Shown here in pieces: positions 15,168-24,403 of a stretch of 61,138 nt of DNA. The notes below the pieces were generated by a model. That model had not been told where the DNA came from and ran no database searches. It was given only the letters and a program-made list of their open reading frames with translations. This DNA comes from a bacterium. GTDB lineage: Bacteria > NPL-UPA2 > JAUVJM01. The number at the start of each line of letters is the position of its first letter. Within the stretch, counting starts at the first letter, position 1. The stretch lies in the NCBI GenBank assembly GCA_030606215.1, contig JAUWGW010000008.1, positions 1 to 61,138 of the forward strand, written 5' to 3'. Made by a program: the position numbers and the translations under genes.

Positions 15168-16984
15168 TAGCTATCCCCCTCCAGCCTTTCTCTCTGAGCT
15201 TCCAGAACTTCAAAAAGAGTTTCAGGAATACCTTCTATATCCTTGTAAATATTTTTTATCCTCTCAATCTTCACCAGGTTCTCTCGTTTCCTTAAACCGA
15301 AACATCTGAGGTAATCTTCTTCCTGGTAATCCTTTGAAAGAACTTCCTTAAATAGCTTCCTGAGATCCTCATATTCCGGCAAGAATCCAATGGGAGTTCT
15401 GACCGCTCCGACTTCTCCATTAACCCTTAACTCCATCCACTTAAGCCACACACGTTTATCCTGTATGCTTGTGAGATAGCTCCCATCTTCACCTTTCAGA
15501 AAATAATTCACGCCAAAAATAGCGGGAGATGATACATCCTTAGCAAAATCAAAGTGGTTTTTGATATATTTCCATATGGGAATTGAGAGAAAATCCAGAT
15601 TTGCCATAAGGTTAAATTTCCTGACTCCCACTTTCCCGAGAGTAGCGGCTGTTGTTTCTGATTCAAGAGAAGCCGCTATTGTCACAACACCATGAACCCA
15701 GTCAAAACTTTCAAATACAGGAGGCCAGGTGTCAGAATCTCTCCCCCCGTAAATTATGCCTTTAACTTCAACTCCCTGAGAATTTTTCAGTTCAGGGTCG
15801 CAATTCTTCAAACTATTAAGCCTTATAGTATATCTTGCATTTGGATGCGAAAAGGGAATTTCTTCCCAATTATCATCGGTTTTACCTCTAACCCATTTCC
15901 CCGAAAAATTTATACCTTCAGAAACTTCTGCCCTGCTATCTCCCTGCCACCTGGGCTCGCCTCCCTCAATCAGAACATTGGAGAAAATAGTTTCGCCTTC
16001 AGTGTTCAATGCCTCCCATATCAAAGGGTCGCCGATTTCATTTACGTCTTTGATTATTCCAAATATCCCTCTTTCTACATTCACGGCATAAATCCTGCCT
16101 TCTCTCTTCCTTAAATAGGCAATGTCATCTCCAAGGACTGTCTCTCCCTTCACCATACATGTTGAAGTCTTGCCGCAGAAACTTGGAAACGCACCAAGGA
16201 AACAACTTTTTCTCCCACCAGGTCCATGAACTCCCATAACAAACATATGTTCGGCAAGCCATCCTTCCTTATCTGCTTTCCTGATTGCCAGTCTTAAAGC
16301 CAGTTTTTTCAATCCCATAGTATTACCTGCATACTGGGTATTGACACTGTAAACTGTATTTTTCACAACATCTATATAGACTCTTCTCTTGCGGACATTC
16401 TTGCTTACCCCTCCTTCTAATTCCCCTGCGGAATGCACATATCCAAAAAACTCTATATTTTCCTTCTGTCTTTTGAAAATCTCATATGCCGGCCTAAAAA
16501 GGATATCTTCAGAATGGGCAACATAACTTGAATCAGTTAACTGGACTGCATAAATTGAAAACTCTGAGTCTATCGGCCCAAGGCACAGGAACAAAATAAA
16601 CATTTCTTTCCCTGCCATAATATCTTTGAGCAGGCTGCGAATTTCTCCCAGCCCATCTTCTCTCGGCAAAGAATTAATTCCATGCCCAAGCACCATGTCC
16701 GGTGTTACTAAAAATTTTGTATTTTCCTTATCTCTCGCCTGGTCATTAATCCCGTCAAAATGGACGCTGTTTCCTTTAATTTCTAACTTTAGCTCCTCTC
16801 CTGACTGAATCGCCTTCCTTCTTATATACCCGGCATCCTCTTCTGAATCTGTCCTCACAAAAACAGATTCAGGATTACAGAGCTCCACATACTCTGCAAT
16901 AAAAGCTAAAAGTTTCTCATTCTGCAAACAAGCCAATCTCTCAAAATGCTTGCACTTTTCTTTAAGAATATCAAAATCTCCCAT
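15167..16984 (-). CDS. pckG: Phosphoenolpyruvate carboxykinase (GTP)
   Basis: 605 residues, normal for the GTP-dependent family. It interconverts oxaloacetate and phosphoenolpyruvate. Key motifs: GYVHSAGELEGGVSKNVRKR, GNTMGLKKLALRLAIRKA and the kinase-1 P-loop FPSFCGKTSTCM (about 266-277), containing the hyper-reactive cysteine. In this locus it could serve gluconeogenesis or anaplerosis together with the malic enzyme at 32.1 kb. It is separated from the upstream Na/Pi gene by the 211-bp inverted-repeat element. Confidence 0.93.
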   Translation of the reverse strand: MGDFDILKEKCKHFERLACLQNEKLLAFIAEYVELCNPESVFVRTDSEEDAGYIRRKAIQSGEELKLEIKGNSVHFDGINDQARDKENTKFLVTPDMVLGHGINSLPREDGLGEIRSLLKDIMAGKEMFILFLCLGPIDSEFSIYAVQLTDSSYVAHSEDILFRPAYEIFKRQKENIEFFGYVHSAGELEGGVSKNVRKRRVYIDVVKNTVYSVNTQYAGNTMGLKKLALRLAIRKADKEGWLAEHMFVMGVHGPGGRKSCFLGAFPSFCGKTSTCMVKGETVLGDDIAYLRKREGRIYAVNVERGIFGIIKDVNEIGDPLIWEALNTEGETIFSNVLIEGGEPRWQGDSRAEVSEGINFSGKWVRGKTDDNWEEIPFSHPNARYTIRLNSLKNCDPELKNSQGVEVKGIIYGGRDSDTWPPVFESFDWVHGVVTIAASLESETTAATLGKVGVRKFNLMANLDFLSIPIWKYIKNHFDFAKDVSSPAIFGVNYFLKGEDGSYLTSIQDKRVWLKWMELRVNGEVGAVRTPIGFLPEYEDLRKLFKEVLSKDYQEEDYLRCFGLRKRENLVKIERIKNIYKDIEGIPETLFEVLEAQRERLEGDS

Positions 16985-17010
16985 AAGCTATCTCCCCATT
17001 ATAAACTCAC

Positions 17011-17221
17011 AAAGTGGTCTCTCGCATTTTTGAGCGACTTTCGTTATTTTAGGCAAAATCAAGCGTAGTCGGGATAAAGCAGAAATTATGTCTGACGACC
17101 CGCCGCATTTTGGCGGGGAGGAGTTTAATTTCTGCCACGACGAAGTGCAGATTTTACCGTCCCACCATGTCATCTGGTGGGAAAAATAACGCGGAAGCGA
17201 AAAAATGCGAGAGACCACTTT
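17011..17221. mobile_element. 211-bp MITE-like element with perfect 21-bp terminal inverted repeats
   Basis: 17011-17031 (AAAGTGGTCTCTCGCATTTTT) is repeated exactly, inverted, at 17201-17221. Inside are nested stems: GCAGAAATTA/TAATTTCTGC enclosing CCCGCC/GGCGGG, then CCCACCA/TGGTGGG near 17160-17181. No supported gene lies within (a 76-codon frame is composed of the repeats). The right terminus supplies the stop codon of the Na/Pi gene. It may be a non-autonomous transposon or a structured RNA element acting as processing or termination site. Confidence 0.75.
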
Positions 17222-18857
17222 AATCCCTATCTCCTATCAAGTAAACGATATTAATAAGCTGGGAATTTATATTCTCCAAGCTCAGCAGCATGTGGAAATG
17301 GACTGCCCCTGTGCTGAATGATTCTGAAATCCCCTTATGCATCCTATCTATGTGAGAAATATAGCTTTTCTGCCAGAGATTTTTGAATTCTTCCCTGCTC
17401 CCAACTACTTTTTCAAGAAGGGACGTATCACCAGACTTAAAGGTATTTTCAACAAGCTCAATATTATCACATACCACCCTGTGCAACCTCTCTATCTCAT
17501 TAAATCCTTCAAATGAGAAAGAAAGATCATCATCTATCACCTTCTGTGCCATAAATAGAAACTCACGATTGACAGTATCTGCTATCCCTTCCAGCCGATG
17601 ACTCAACCCGAGAAGCTTTATCTCCTCTCCGGATTCTTCACGAGAAAGCCTTCCCTGCGCGAGTTTTGTCAGGAAAATAGTCGCATTTTTGTGGAGATTG
17701 TCAACTATATTATCCATATTTTTTAAATCCTCGAGGAGACGCCTATCACTATTTCGCAGAACAGAAATTGATTTCGAAACCATCTCGGAAACTGTTGAGA
17801 ACATCTCTTCAATCCTTCTCCTTGCCTCAGCAAGAGCAAGTGACGGAGTTTCAAGCAGAGCAGTGTAAGGTTTTTCTGCTTTTTCTGCACCACCAGGCAT
17901 CATGAATGAAACAAGTCGTGACAGAGCACCAACAAAAGGTAAAAGAATCAGCATATTTAAAACATTAAAGATGGTATGGGCATTTGCGAGCATTCGCGCT
18001 TCTCCGGTCCCTGCGAAAATGTCCGTAATTGAAACAATAAAATGTGAAAACCATTTATACACCGGGAAGAAAATCGCAACTCCAATTACCTTGATGAGCA
18101 GATGCGCCACTGCAACGCGGCGGGCATTTGAGCCAACCTGGATACTTGCAAGAAACGCAGTAGCGCAGGTGCCGATATTCGCACCGAATATTATCGGCAG
18201 GGACACCTGGACAACCTCAAGTGGAGCACTCCCAAATAGACCCTGGGATGCCAGAGTGAGTGCAAGAGCAATCGTCGCCGCACTACTCTGTATAATAGCT
18301 GTGAAAACTGTTGCAATGAGAAAAGTCAAAAGCGGATTCTCTTTAAAAGCGATAAGAGCTTGAATAAATTTCTCTGAGCTGCGCAGCGGTTCAACCCCTC
18401 CTTTCATTAAAAGCATCCCGAGAAAAATAAAGCCAAATCCAAAAAGTGCCTGCCCAATAAATTTTTCTCTCTCATAACGGGCAAGAGTTTTCACAAGGAA
18501 ACCTGCGGCTACTATAAATAGAGAGTAATCTGTAATTTTAAACGCGATTAACTGCACCGTAAGAGTTGTTCCTATATCAGCTCCAAGGATTACCCCTATA
18601 GTCTGCGCAAACTTCATAAGATTCGCCTGCACAAAGTTTACAAGGAGAACAGTAGTAGCAGAACTTGACTGAGTGCAGACAGTGATAAATGCTCCTGTGA
18701 AAACACCTGAAAATGGGTTGCCTGTTACAAAACCCAAAATCCCCCGCAGAAATCTCCCCGCTACTTTCTGCAAAGCCTCAGCAGTAAGCTGGAGCCCGAA
18801 CAGAAATATTGCAAGTCCTCCAACAAGTCCAGCAATAATTAACATCCCAGCACCCAA
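17220..18857 (-). CDS. Na+/phosphate cotransporter (NptA/PNaS family) with PhoU domain
   Basis: 545 residues. Two inverted halves of membrane helices carry the family hallmarks TQSSSATT (62-69) and IQSSAAT (about 189-195). A PhoU-like helical region (about 345-545; LLGLSHRLEGIADTVNREF) follows in the cytoplasm. It imports phosphate with sodium. Its 5' end overlaps tsaD by 19 nt; the stop codon TAA lies in the terminal repeat of the element at 17011-17221, suggesting the original 3' end might have been altered by insertion. The DUF47 gene downstream fits a phosphate theme. Confidence 0.9.
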   Translation of the reverse strand: MGAGMLIIAGLVGGLAIFLFGLQLTAEALQKVAGRFLRGILGFVTGNPFSGVFTGAFITVCTQSSSATTVLLVNFVQANLMKFAQTIGVILGADIGTTLTVQLIAFKITDYSLFIVAAGFLVKTLARYEREKFIGQALFGFGFIFLGMLLMKGGVEPLRSSEKFIQALIAFKENPLLTFLIATVFTAIIQSSAATIALALTLASQGLFGSAPLEVVQVSLPIIFGANIGTCATAFLASIQVGSNARRVAVAHLLIKVIGVAIFFPVYKWFSHFIVSITDIFAGTGEARMLANAHTIFNVLNMLILLPFVGALSRLVSFMMPGGAEKAEKPYTALLETPSLALAEARRRIEEMFSTVSEMVSKSISVLRNSDRRLLEDLKNMDNIVDNLHKNATIFLTKLAQGRLSREESGEEIKLLGLSHRLEGIADTVNREFLFMAQKVIDDDLSFSFEGFNEIERLHRVVCDNIELVENTFKSGDTSLLEKVVGSREEFKNLWQKSYISHIDRMHKGISESFSTGAVHFHMLLSLENINSQLINIVYLIGDRD

Positions 18858-19828
18858 TCAGAAGAAGCTTCAAGCGAAAGAGAACTTCTCTCACCTTCCC
18901 TGAGTTTCACAAACCCAATCCCTGCAACCATAACTGCATTATCTGTGCAGAGTTCAGGGGACGGACGAAAAAGACTCAGTCCTTTATTTGCTGCCTCCTG
19001 TTCCATACGCAGACGCAGAGCAGTATTCCTGGCAACTCCGCCAGCAAGGAGGATTGTTTTAACTCCCATCGCTTCAGCCGCCATTAATGTCTTCTTCACA
19101 AGAACATCAACCGTAGCCGCCTGGAAACCTGCCGCTATATCTTCCACATCCTCGCACCCGTATTTTCTGATATGGTAGAGAACAGCAGTCTTTAAACCGC
19201 TAAAACTGAAATCAAGAGAACCTAAGAGATAGGGTCTGGGGAAAGATATCTTCTCAGGATTCCCTTCCCGCGCAATCTTCTCAATTACAGGTCCACCAGG
19301 ATAACCCAACCCGAGCATCTTGGCAACTTTATCAAAAGCCTCTCCCGCCGCATCGTCACGAGTCCTGCCGAGAACTTCATACTTACCAATCGTCTCCACA
19401 TAAATCAAATCACTGTGCCCTCCGGAGACAACAAGTCCAACAGCGGGCAGAACCGGTTCCTCCTCAATAAAATTAGCATATAAATGAGCCTCAATATGAT
19501 TTATGGCTGCAAGAGGCCTATCAAGAGAAAAACTCAGAGCTTTTGCCGTTGATATTCCTATAAGAAGAGCTCCTATAAGCCCGGGACCTGCTGTAACAGC
19601 TATTCCATCTATATTGGACAGGGTAAGTCCTGCTTCACTCAAACCCTCCTCAATAATCGGGCAGAGCAATTCAAGATGTGCCCTGCATGCAAGTTCCGGG
19701 ACAACCCCGCCAAATTTCCTGTGTATATCCACCTGAGATGCAATGATACTTGCGCGGACTTTCCTCCCATCCTCAACCACTGCTACAGCAGTCTCATCAC
19801 ATGAAGTCTCAATCCCGAGAATTATCAA
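18839..19828 (-). CDS. tsaD: tRNA N6-threonylcarbamoyladenosine transferase TsaD
   Basis: 329 residues of the Kae1/TsaD (ASKHA) family. Motifs: GIETSCDETAVAVVED at the N-terminus, metal-binding INHIEAHLYA (HxxxH) and VSGGHSDLIYV, then SFSGLKTAV and AGGVARNTALR. It transfers the threonylcarbamoyl group to A37 of ANN-decoding tRNAs with TsaB/TsaE, not present here. First gene of the reverse-strand block; divergent from the DUF1846 gene at 19960. Confidence 0.95.
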   Translation of the reverse strand: MIILGIETSCDETAVAVVEDGRKVRASIIASQVDIHRKFGGVVPELACRAHLELLCPIIEEGLSEAGLTLSNIDGIAVTAGPGLIGALLIGISTAKALSFSLDRPLAAINHIEAHLYANFIEEEPVLPAVGLVVSGGHSDLIYVETIGKYEVLGRTRDDAAGEAFDKVAKMLGLGYPGGPVIEKIAREGNPEKISFPRPYLLGSLDFSFSGLKTAVLYHIRKYGCEDVEDIAAGFQAATVDVLVKKTLMAAEAMGVKTILLAGGVARNTALRLRMEQEAANKGLSLFRPSPELCTDNAVMVAGIGFVKLREGERSSLSLEASSDWVLGC

Positions 19829-19959
19829 AGCGCCTCCTTCTTTTTATAGGCAATAATACCAGAAAACACAGGTAAATGCAAAATTTTTATATAGATTTTT
19901 ATCTAATGCAATGATACAATTTTGCCAGCGGGAAGAAGTCGGGGGTAGAATGAAGTAGA

Positions 19960-21477
19960 ATGACAAAGAAACTCGGATTTGATAACAAGAAATATCTTGA
20001 CGAACAAAGTAAAGCCATCTTAGAAAGAATAAACAGGTTTAAAGGCAAACTCTACCTCGAGTTTGGCGGTAAACTCCTATATGACTATCACGCCGCAAGA
20101 GTTCTTCCAGGATATGACCCTAACATAAAGATTAAGCTGCTTAATCAACTCAAAGATAAGATTGATATAATTCTATGTATCTATGCGGGAGATATTGAAA
20201 GAGGAAGAATCAGAGGAGATTTCGGCATTACTTATGATGTGGATGCCTTAAAACTCATTGACAACTTAAGGGAGAACGATTTAGATATTTTGGCGGTAGT
20301 AATAACGCGTTTTGATAATCAGATTCAAGCGGTCAGCTTTAAAAATAAATTAGAAAACCGAAATATCAAAGTTTATCTTCATTCTGCTACAAAAGGATAT
20401 CCAACGGATGTAGATGTAATTGTAAGCAAAGATGGGTATGGCAAAAATTCCTATATTGAAACCAAAAATCCTATCGTGATAGTCACCGGACCCGGGCCAG
20501 GAAGCGGGAAATTGGCAACCTGTCTTTCCCAGCTCTATCACGATTATGAAAGAGGAATAAAATCTGGTTATGCAAAGTTTGAGACATTCCCCATCTGGAA
20601 TTTCCCTCTAAAACACCCGGTAAACCTGGCTTATGAAGCGGCTACTGCGGATTTAGGAGATGTTAATCTCATCGATTCCTTTCATCTAAATGCTTATAAC
20701 GAAAGTGCAGTCAATTATAATCGTGATGTAGAGATATTCCCGGTATTGCAAAGGATATTAAAAAAGATAATGGGTGATGGATTGCCGTATCAATCTCCGA
20801 CAGATGTGGGTGTGAATCGGGCAGGATTCGCTGTTGTCAATGACAAGGTAGTAAAAGAAGCGGCAAAACAGGAACTTATAAGAAGATATTTCAGATATAA
20901 CTACGAGAATATTTTAGGTATATCAAAAAAAGAAACAGTAGAAAAGATAGTATTGCTTATGGAAGAAGTAAATGTAGAACCTGAAGATAGAAGCGTAGTT
21001 AAGCCTGCCAGACGTGCTGCGTCCGAAAAAAGAGAAAAGGGGGAAGGTGTCCCGGAGATTTGCTGTGGAGCATCCATAGAGTTACACAACGGTTGTATCA
21101 TTACCGGGAAGAATTCTTACCTGATGAGCGCGGCATCAAGCCTGATTCTTAATTCCATAAAGCAACTGTCCGAAATTCCAGACAAGATTCATCTCTTATC
21201 CCCTCATATACTGAAACATATTGGGAACCTCAAGAAGGATATTCTTGGATTAAAATTAGAGGGCATGGACCTACAGGATACGTTGACTGCCTTGAGTATC
21301 TCCGCAGCAACAAATCCAACAGCAGAACTGGCTATGGAAAAATTAAAGGAACTTTGCGATTGCGAAGTTCATCTCACTCATATCCCTGCTCCCGGTGATG
21401 AGATTGGATTAAGGAGATTGAAGGTCAATCTTACCGCTGACGGAAATTTCCCTTCCGCAGACCTGTGTATGGTATAG
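19960..21477 (+). CDS. DUF1846 family protein
   Basis: 505 residues, full length for DUF1846/UPF0371. Characteristic stretches: LYLEFGGKLLYDYHAARVLPGY, VVITRFDNQIQA, VTGPGPGSGKLATCLSQLYHD (P-loop-like) and FPIWNFPLKHPVNLAYEAATADLGDVN. The family is widespread in Firmicutes, Spirochaetes and anaerobes; a biochemical role is not established that I know. It is a solitary forward gene between divergent tsaD and convergent ctp. Confidence 0.9.
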   Translation: MTKKLGFDNKKYLDEQSKAILERINRFKGKLYLEFGGKLLYDYHAARVLPGYDPNIKIKLLNQLKDKIDIILCIYAGDIERGRIRGDFGITYDVDALKLIDNLRENDLDILAVVITRFDNQIQAVSFKNKLENRNIKVYLHSATKGYPTDVDVIVSKDGYGKNSYIETKNPIVIVTGPGPGSGKLATCLSQLYHDYERGIKSGYAKFETFPIWNFPLKHPVNLAYEAATADLGDVNLIDSFHLNAYNESAVNYNRDVEIFPVLQRILKKIMGDGLPYQSPTDVGVNRAGFAVVNDKVVKEAAKQELIRRYFRYNYENILGISKKETVEKIVLLMEEVNVEPEDRSVVKPARRAASEKREKGEGVPEICCGASIELHNGCIITGKNSYLMSAASSLILNSIKQLSEIPDKIHLLSPHILKHIGNLKKDILGLKLEGMDLQDTLTALSISAATNPTAELAMEKLKELCDCEVHLTHIPAPGDEIGLRRLKVNLTADGNFPSADLCMV

Positions 21478-21516
21478 AATTAACACTAAGGGGTTGCCAC
21501 AAAATGGGATGAATCC

Positions 21517-22776
21517 CTATTTTAGTATTTCAAAACTCTTGAGTATATTTATAGCCTGAGCGAGCTGGGGATCTTTCTTCTCCTCTTTTTCACCTTTCTC
21601 AACAGCAGGTTCCACAACAATATCAGGTGTGATACCAACTTTGTCAATGACCTTTCCCTCAGGGCTATAATACCGGGCAGTAGTAAGCCTGAGTGCCGAA
21701 CCATCCCGTAGAGGGATGAGATTCTGCACAGAACCTTTCCCGTAAGTTTTCTTCCCTACAATTATTGCACAATTCCAATCCTGAAGTGCACCTGCAAGAA
21801 TCTCCGAGCCGCTGGCGCTGTATTCATTCACCAGAACAGTTAGTGGCAGGGTAGAACGCGGGAAACCGTCCTCTGCAATCTTCTCAATACTCTGATTTTG
21901 TCCCCTGCCCCGTGTTGATACAATAATCTTGCCGTCAGGGATAAACCTGTCAGCTATTTCAACTGCTGAATTGAGCAAACCACCAGGATTATTCCGTATG
22001 TCAAGAATGAGACTCCGCATACCTTCCTCTCTGAGCTTGTCAATTGCTTTATCCAGCTCATCAACAGTTCCTTCACGAAAATCAGTCAGCTTGATGTATC
22101 CAATACCATCTTCAACAATTTCCACATCAGTTACACTCTCAAGGTCAATTCTTTCCCTCTTTATTGTCAGCTCTCTCGGCTCCTCCCCTTCCCTGCCGAA
22201 AGTTACCGTCACAGGCTCTCCAACAGGACCACGAAGTGTGCTTACTGCCTCAGGAAGAGTTATCCCGAGAAGCTCGCGCAATCCTGCAGGGTCAACCCCC
22301 ATACGCAATCTTTCAATTGCCTCCTCAGGAGCAATTCCCTGAGTGGATTTGCCTGAAATCTCAAGGATCCTGTCATCCGGTTTTACACCTGCCCGTTCAG
22401 CAGGTTTACCTTTAAGGGTGGAAAATACCGTTAGATAATTATCTTTCATACCTATAACAATCCCGAGCCCTCCAAAATGCCCCTGAGTATTCTGCCGAAA
22501 CTGTTTATAAGAATCCGGTTCAATAAAACTGCTATGCAAGTCATTCAGCGAGGAGACTGTTCCATGAAGCGCGCCATAAAGCAGCTTCTCGCTGTCAACT
22601 TCTTCCACATAATTTTCCTCAATCTTATGTATAACCTGCTCTATGAAAGCAGAATATTCCCCACTTTCCAGCTCGCTTCCCATGCAGAGATTCTTAACAA
22701 CTTTTCCCCTGACAAGGAGATTCGCACCACTTACTAAAACCAGAATTACCACAAGCCAGCTAAATCTTTTATTCAT
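21517..22776 (-). CDS. ctpA: S41 family C-terminal processing protease
   Basis: 419 residues from ATG 22776 (GGGAG ribosome-binding site; the longer reading would overlap the DUF167 gene). A signal anchor (about 1-25) is followed by a helical N-domain, PDZ domain (about 85-180, GLGIVIGMKDNYLTV) and S41 catalytic domain with LILDIRNNPGGLLNSAVEIAD and the Ser-Lys dyad in SASGSEILAGAL and GKKTYGKGSVQ. A periplasmic protease that trims protein C-termini. The acidic/basic tail EKGEKEEKKDP is a common feature. Only 4 nt separate it from DUF167. Confidence 0.92.
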   Translation of the reverse strand: MNKRFSWLVVILVLVSGANLLVRGKVVKNLCMGSELESGEYSAFIEQVIHKIEENYVEEVDSEKLLYGALHGTVSSLNDLHSSFIEPDSYKQFRQNTQGHFGGLGIVIGMKDNYLTVFSTLKGKPAERAGVKPDDRILEISGKSTQGIAPEEAIERLRMGVDPAGLRELLGITLPEAVSTLRGPVGEPVTVTFGREGEEPRELTIKRERIDLESVTDVEIVEDGIGYIKLTDFREGTVDELDKAIDKLREEGMRSLILDIRNNPGGLLNSAVEIADRFIPDGKIIVSTRGRGQNQSIEKIAEDGFPRSTLPLTVLVNEYSASGSEILAGALQDWNCAIIVGKKTYGKGSVQNLIPLRDGSALRLTTARYYSPEGKVIDKVGITPDIVVEPAVEKGEKEEKKDPQLAQAINILKSFEILK

Positions 22777-22780
22777 ATAC

Positions 22781-23005
22781 TCACTCCCTTTGATTGATTT
22801 CAATAACCTTCTCTCTTGATTTTTCACCTTTGACAATTTTGATTCTACTTCTCTTCACACTAAAAAATTTTGCTAAGGTCTCAATTACAGCGCTATTCGC
22901 TTTCCCGTCAACTGCCGGAGCTTCCACACGCACCTTAAGCCTGTCTTCTTCTCTGGTAACATTTCTTTTCTTCGCATTTGGAATTACCCTTACATTTAAC
23001 TTCAT
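22781..23005 (-). CDS. DUF167 (YggU) family protein
   Basis: 74 residues: KLNVRVIPNAKKR, then LKVRVEAPAVDGKANSAVIETLAKFF and IKIVKGEKSREKVIEI, a textbook DUF167 small alpha/beta protein. Function unknown; often next to YggT or cell-division genes. Coupled to ctp. Confidence 0.9.
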   Translation of the reverse strand: MKLNVRVIPNAKKRNVTREEDRLKVRVEAPAVDGKANSAVIETLAKFFSVKRSRIKIVKGEKSREKVIEINQRE

Positions 23006-23056
23006 CGTTAAACACTCAACAGTTATACTTTAAGAGAAAAACTCTCTCTTGTAAAG

Positions 23057-23116
23057 GGCAAAAAGGGGGCTGGATGGGAATGGGAAGTAGCTGCCGCCGG
23101 CGGACACAACATCCTG
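23057..23116 (+). pseudogene. Fragment of comM (Walker A region)
   Basis: GCAAAAAGGGGGCTGGA and, after an 11-bp extra stretch, AGTAGCTGCCGCCGGCGG followed by ACACAACATCCT correspond to comM 28034-28082 (GCAAAAAGGGGTCTGGA, GGTAGCAGCCGCCGGCGG, ACACAACATCCT). It lies just beyond attC site 1 and has no open frame. Same orientation as intact comM. Confidence 0.7.
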
Positions 23117-23166
23117 GCGTTGTGAACGCAATGCAACATTTCGGTTTGAATTGATAGTGAGGTTAC

Positions 23167-23239
23167 CGTAACGCCCGAGCTCAGCAGTTTTTGGAGCAGC
23201 GAAGCTACGGAAAAAATCCGCTGAAGCGAATTGTTATGT
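23167..23239 (-). other. attC-like integron recombination site 1
   Basis: Reverse strand reads CATAACAATTCGCTTCAGCG, a central T/A-rich arm pair around CGTAGCTTCGCTGC, then CTGCTGAGCTCGGGCGTTACG. Outer TAACAA and GCGTTA boxes and the imperfectly paired CGCTTCAGCG / CTGCTGAGC arms reproduce the R, L, L, R box order of cassette-end (59-base-element) sites. It lies 37 nt beyond the stop of the 333-residue gene, in the usual 3' position and orientation for a gene cassette. Confidence 0.8.
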
Positions 23240-23276
23240 GCCTTGTATTTTGTCGAGGTGAAAAAACGATAACTTA

Positions 23277-24278
23277 TTAAGATTTAATTTTCTTAATGCT
23301 TTCTATTATGTATCTTCTCCACTCTGCCTTTTGTTTATCCATCTCTTCCAGTATCCTTGTCGGTAAGTCATCAATTTTGGATAACTTCCTAAAAAGATGT
23401 TCTTCACGGCTTAAAATATATTCATATTCAACTATTGCCCAAATTACATCTTCAAGCGTTTTATCAGGATTTTGTAAGATCAACTCGTAGTGCTCATATT
23501 CTTCTTGAGAAGTAGTGGGACTTAAAGGGGCTTTTATCCGAGACATTATAAGAGAGTTCAATAAATCATTTTCAGATGCTGTAGGGAATTTTTTCTTCAA
23601 ACGTTTATAAACCGCAATTTGTGCGTCCACAACGCCCCTGGGGCCTAACGAAGGAAATATTTTTAACAACAATCCACCGATGAGTGATTTTATAATGAAT
23701 AATATCGTCATTAAAAAATTCTTGTTTTTTCCCCATATCGAAGACCTTCTATCCCTTATCAAAATTGGATTCCCTTTAATAAATTCTTCGATATCAATAT
23801 CTGCATTTACTTCCTGAAGAATTTCTCTTTGTGTTTTTTCTCGTTTTGATGGTGCTATTTTTGCAGGGCCTGGAAAAGGGAAGAATACTGGACCAATGTC
23901 TTGTTCGAGTTTTCCTAAAAGATGAGCACCAATCCACTCCATATTATCTTCCATTAAATCATATATTAACACTCTTAATGTCCAGTATGTTCTTGCAAAC
24001 TTTAAAAATACTTCATTTGCTTCAGGATAATTGTCTTCAATAGAATTACCAAATTTTTCAGTAACCCTTCTTACTGGATATAAAACTACCCCTTTGGCTA
24101 CACAATGAAAAAATCCACAAAAAATTGCTTCATAAATTTCTCCTATGCGTTTCTGATATTGCTTTACTTCATCTGGCTTTTTCTTCAATATTATCATATC
24201 CTCTTCAGATAAACACATAGAGTTACTCTCAGTGAGTTTCTCTAATGTGGATAAAGCTTGTTCACAGCAACTATTCAT
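23277..24278 (-). CDS. Unknown 333-residue protein in an integron-type cassette
   Basis: No family recognised. Mostly helical, with an opening of Cys/Glu-rich residues (MNSCCEQALSTLEKL), and a hydrophobic stretch at about 205-230 (FLMTILFIIKSLIGGLLLKIF) that is either a membrane hairpin or a buried helix. The C-terminus is charged (KQKAEWRRYIIESIKKIKS). The ATG is 23 nt from attC site 2 and the stop 37 nt from attC site 1, so the gene exactly fills a cassette of about 1.13 kb. It is more A+T-rich than neighbours such as ctp, which fits acquired DNA. Defence or membrane-associated roles are only conjecture. Confidence 0.7.
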   Translation of the reverse strand: MNSCCEQALSTLEKLTESNSMCLSEEDMIILKKKPDEVKQYQKRIGEIYEAIFCGFFHCVAKGVVLYPVRRVTEKFGNSIEDNYPEANEVFLKFARTYWTLRVLIYDLMEDNMEWIGAHLLGKLEQDIGPVFFPFPGPAKIAPSKREKTQREILQEVNADIDIEEFIKGNPILIRDRRSSIWGKNKNFLMTILFIIKSLIGGLLLKIFPSLGPRGVVDAQIAVYKRLKKKFPTASENDLLNSLIMSRIKAPLSPTTSQEEYEHYELILQNPDKTLEDVIWAIVEYEYILSREEHLFRKLSKIDDLPTRILEEMDKQKAEWRRYIIESIKKIKS

Positions 24279-24300
24279 TTTTTGTTTCCTATAATTTTCA

Positions 24301-24370
24301 CATAACGCCTGAACTCACTGGTTTTTACGCAGCGTAGCGGAGTAAAAATCCAGTGCAGTGATTTGTTAGC
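24301..24370 (-). other. attC-like integron recombination site 2
   Basis: Reverse strand: GCTAACAAATCACTGCACTGG, a hairpin arm TTTTTAC/GTAAAAA around CTCCGCTACGCTGC, then CCAGTGAGTTCAGGCGTTATG. The R boxes (GCTAAC, GCGTTATG) and the arms CACTGCACTGG / CCAGTGAGTTC pair with one or two bulged bases as in known attC sites. It has the same layout and central loop motif as site 1, and lies 34 nt beyond the nuclease gene's stop. Confidence 0.83.
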
Positions 24371-24403
24371 TTTTAATTTAATATTTTCTGCATATTCAAT
24401 TTT

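Noticed and set aside
16988-17218. 76-codon reverse-strand frame between Na/Pi and PEPCK genes
   Set aside because: It is composed almost entirely of the inverted-repeat element's hairpins and has no family similarity.
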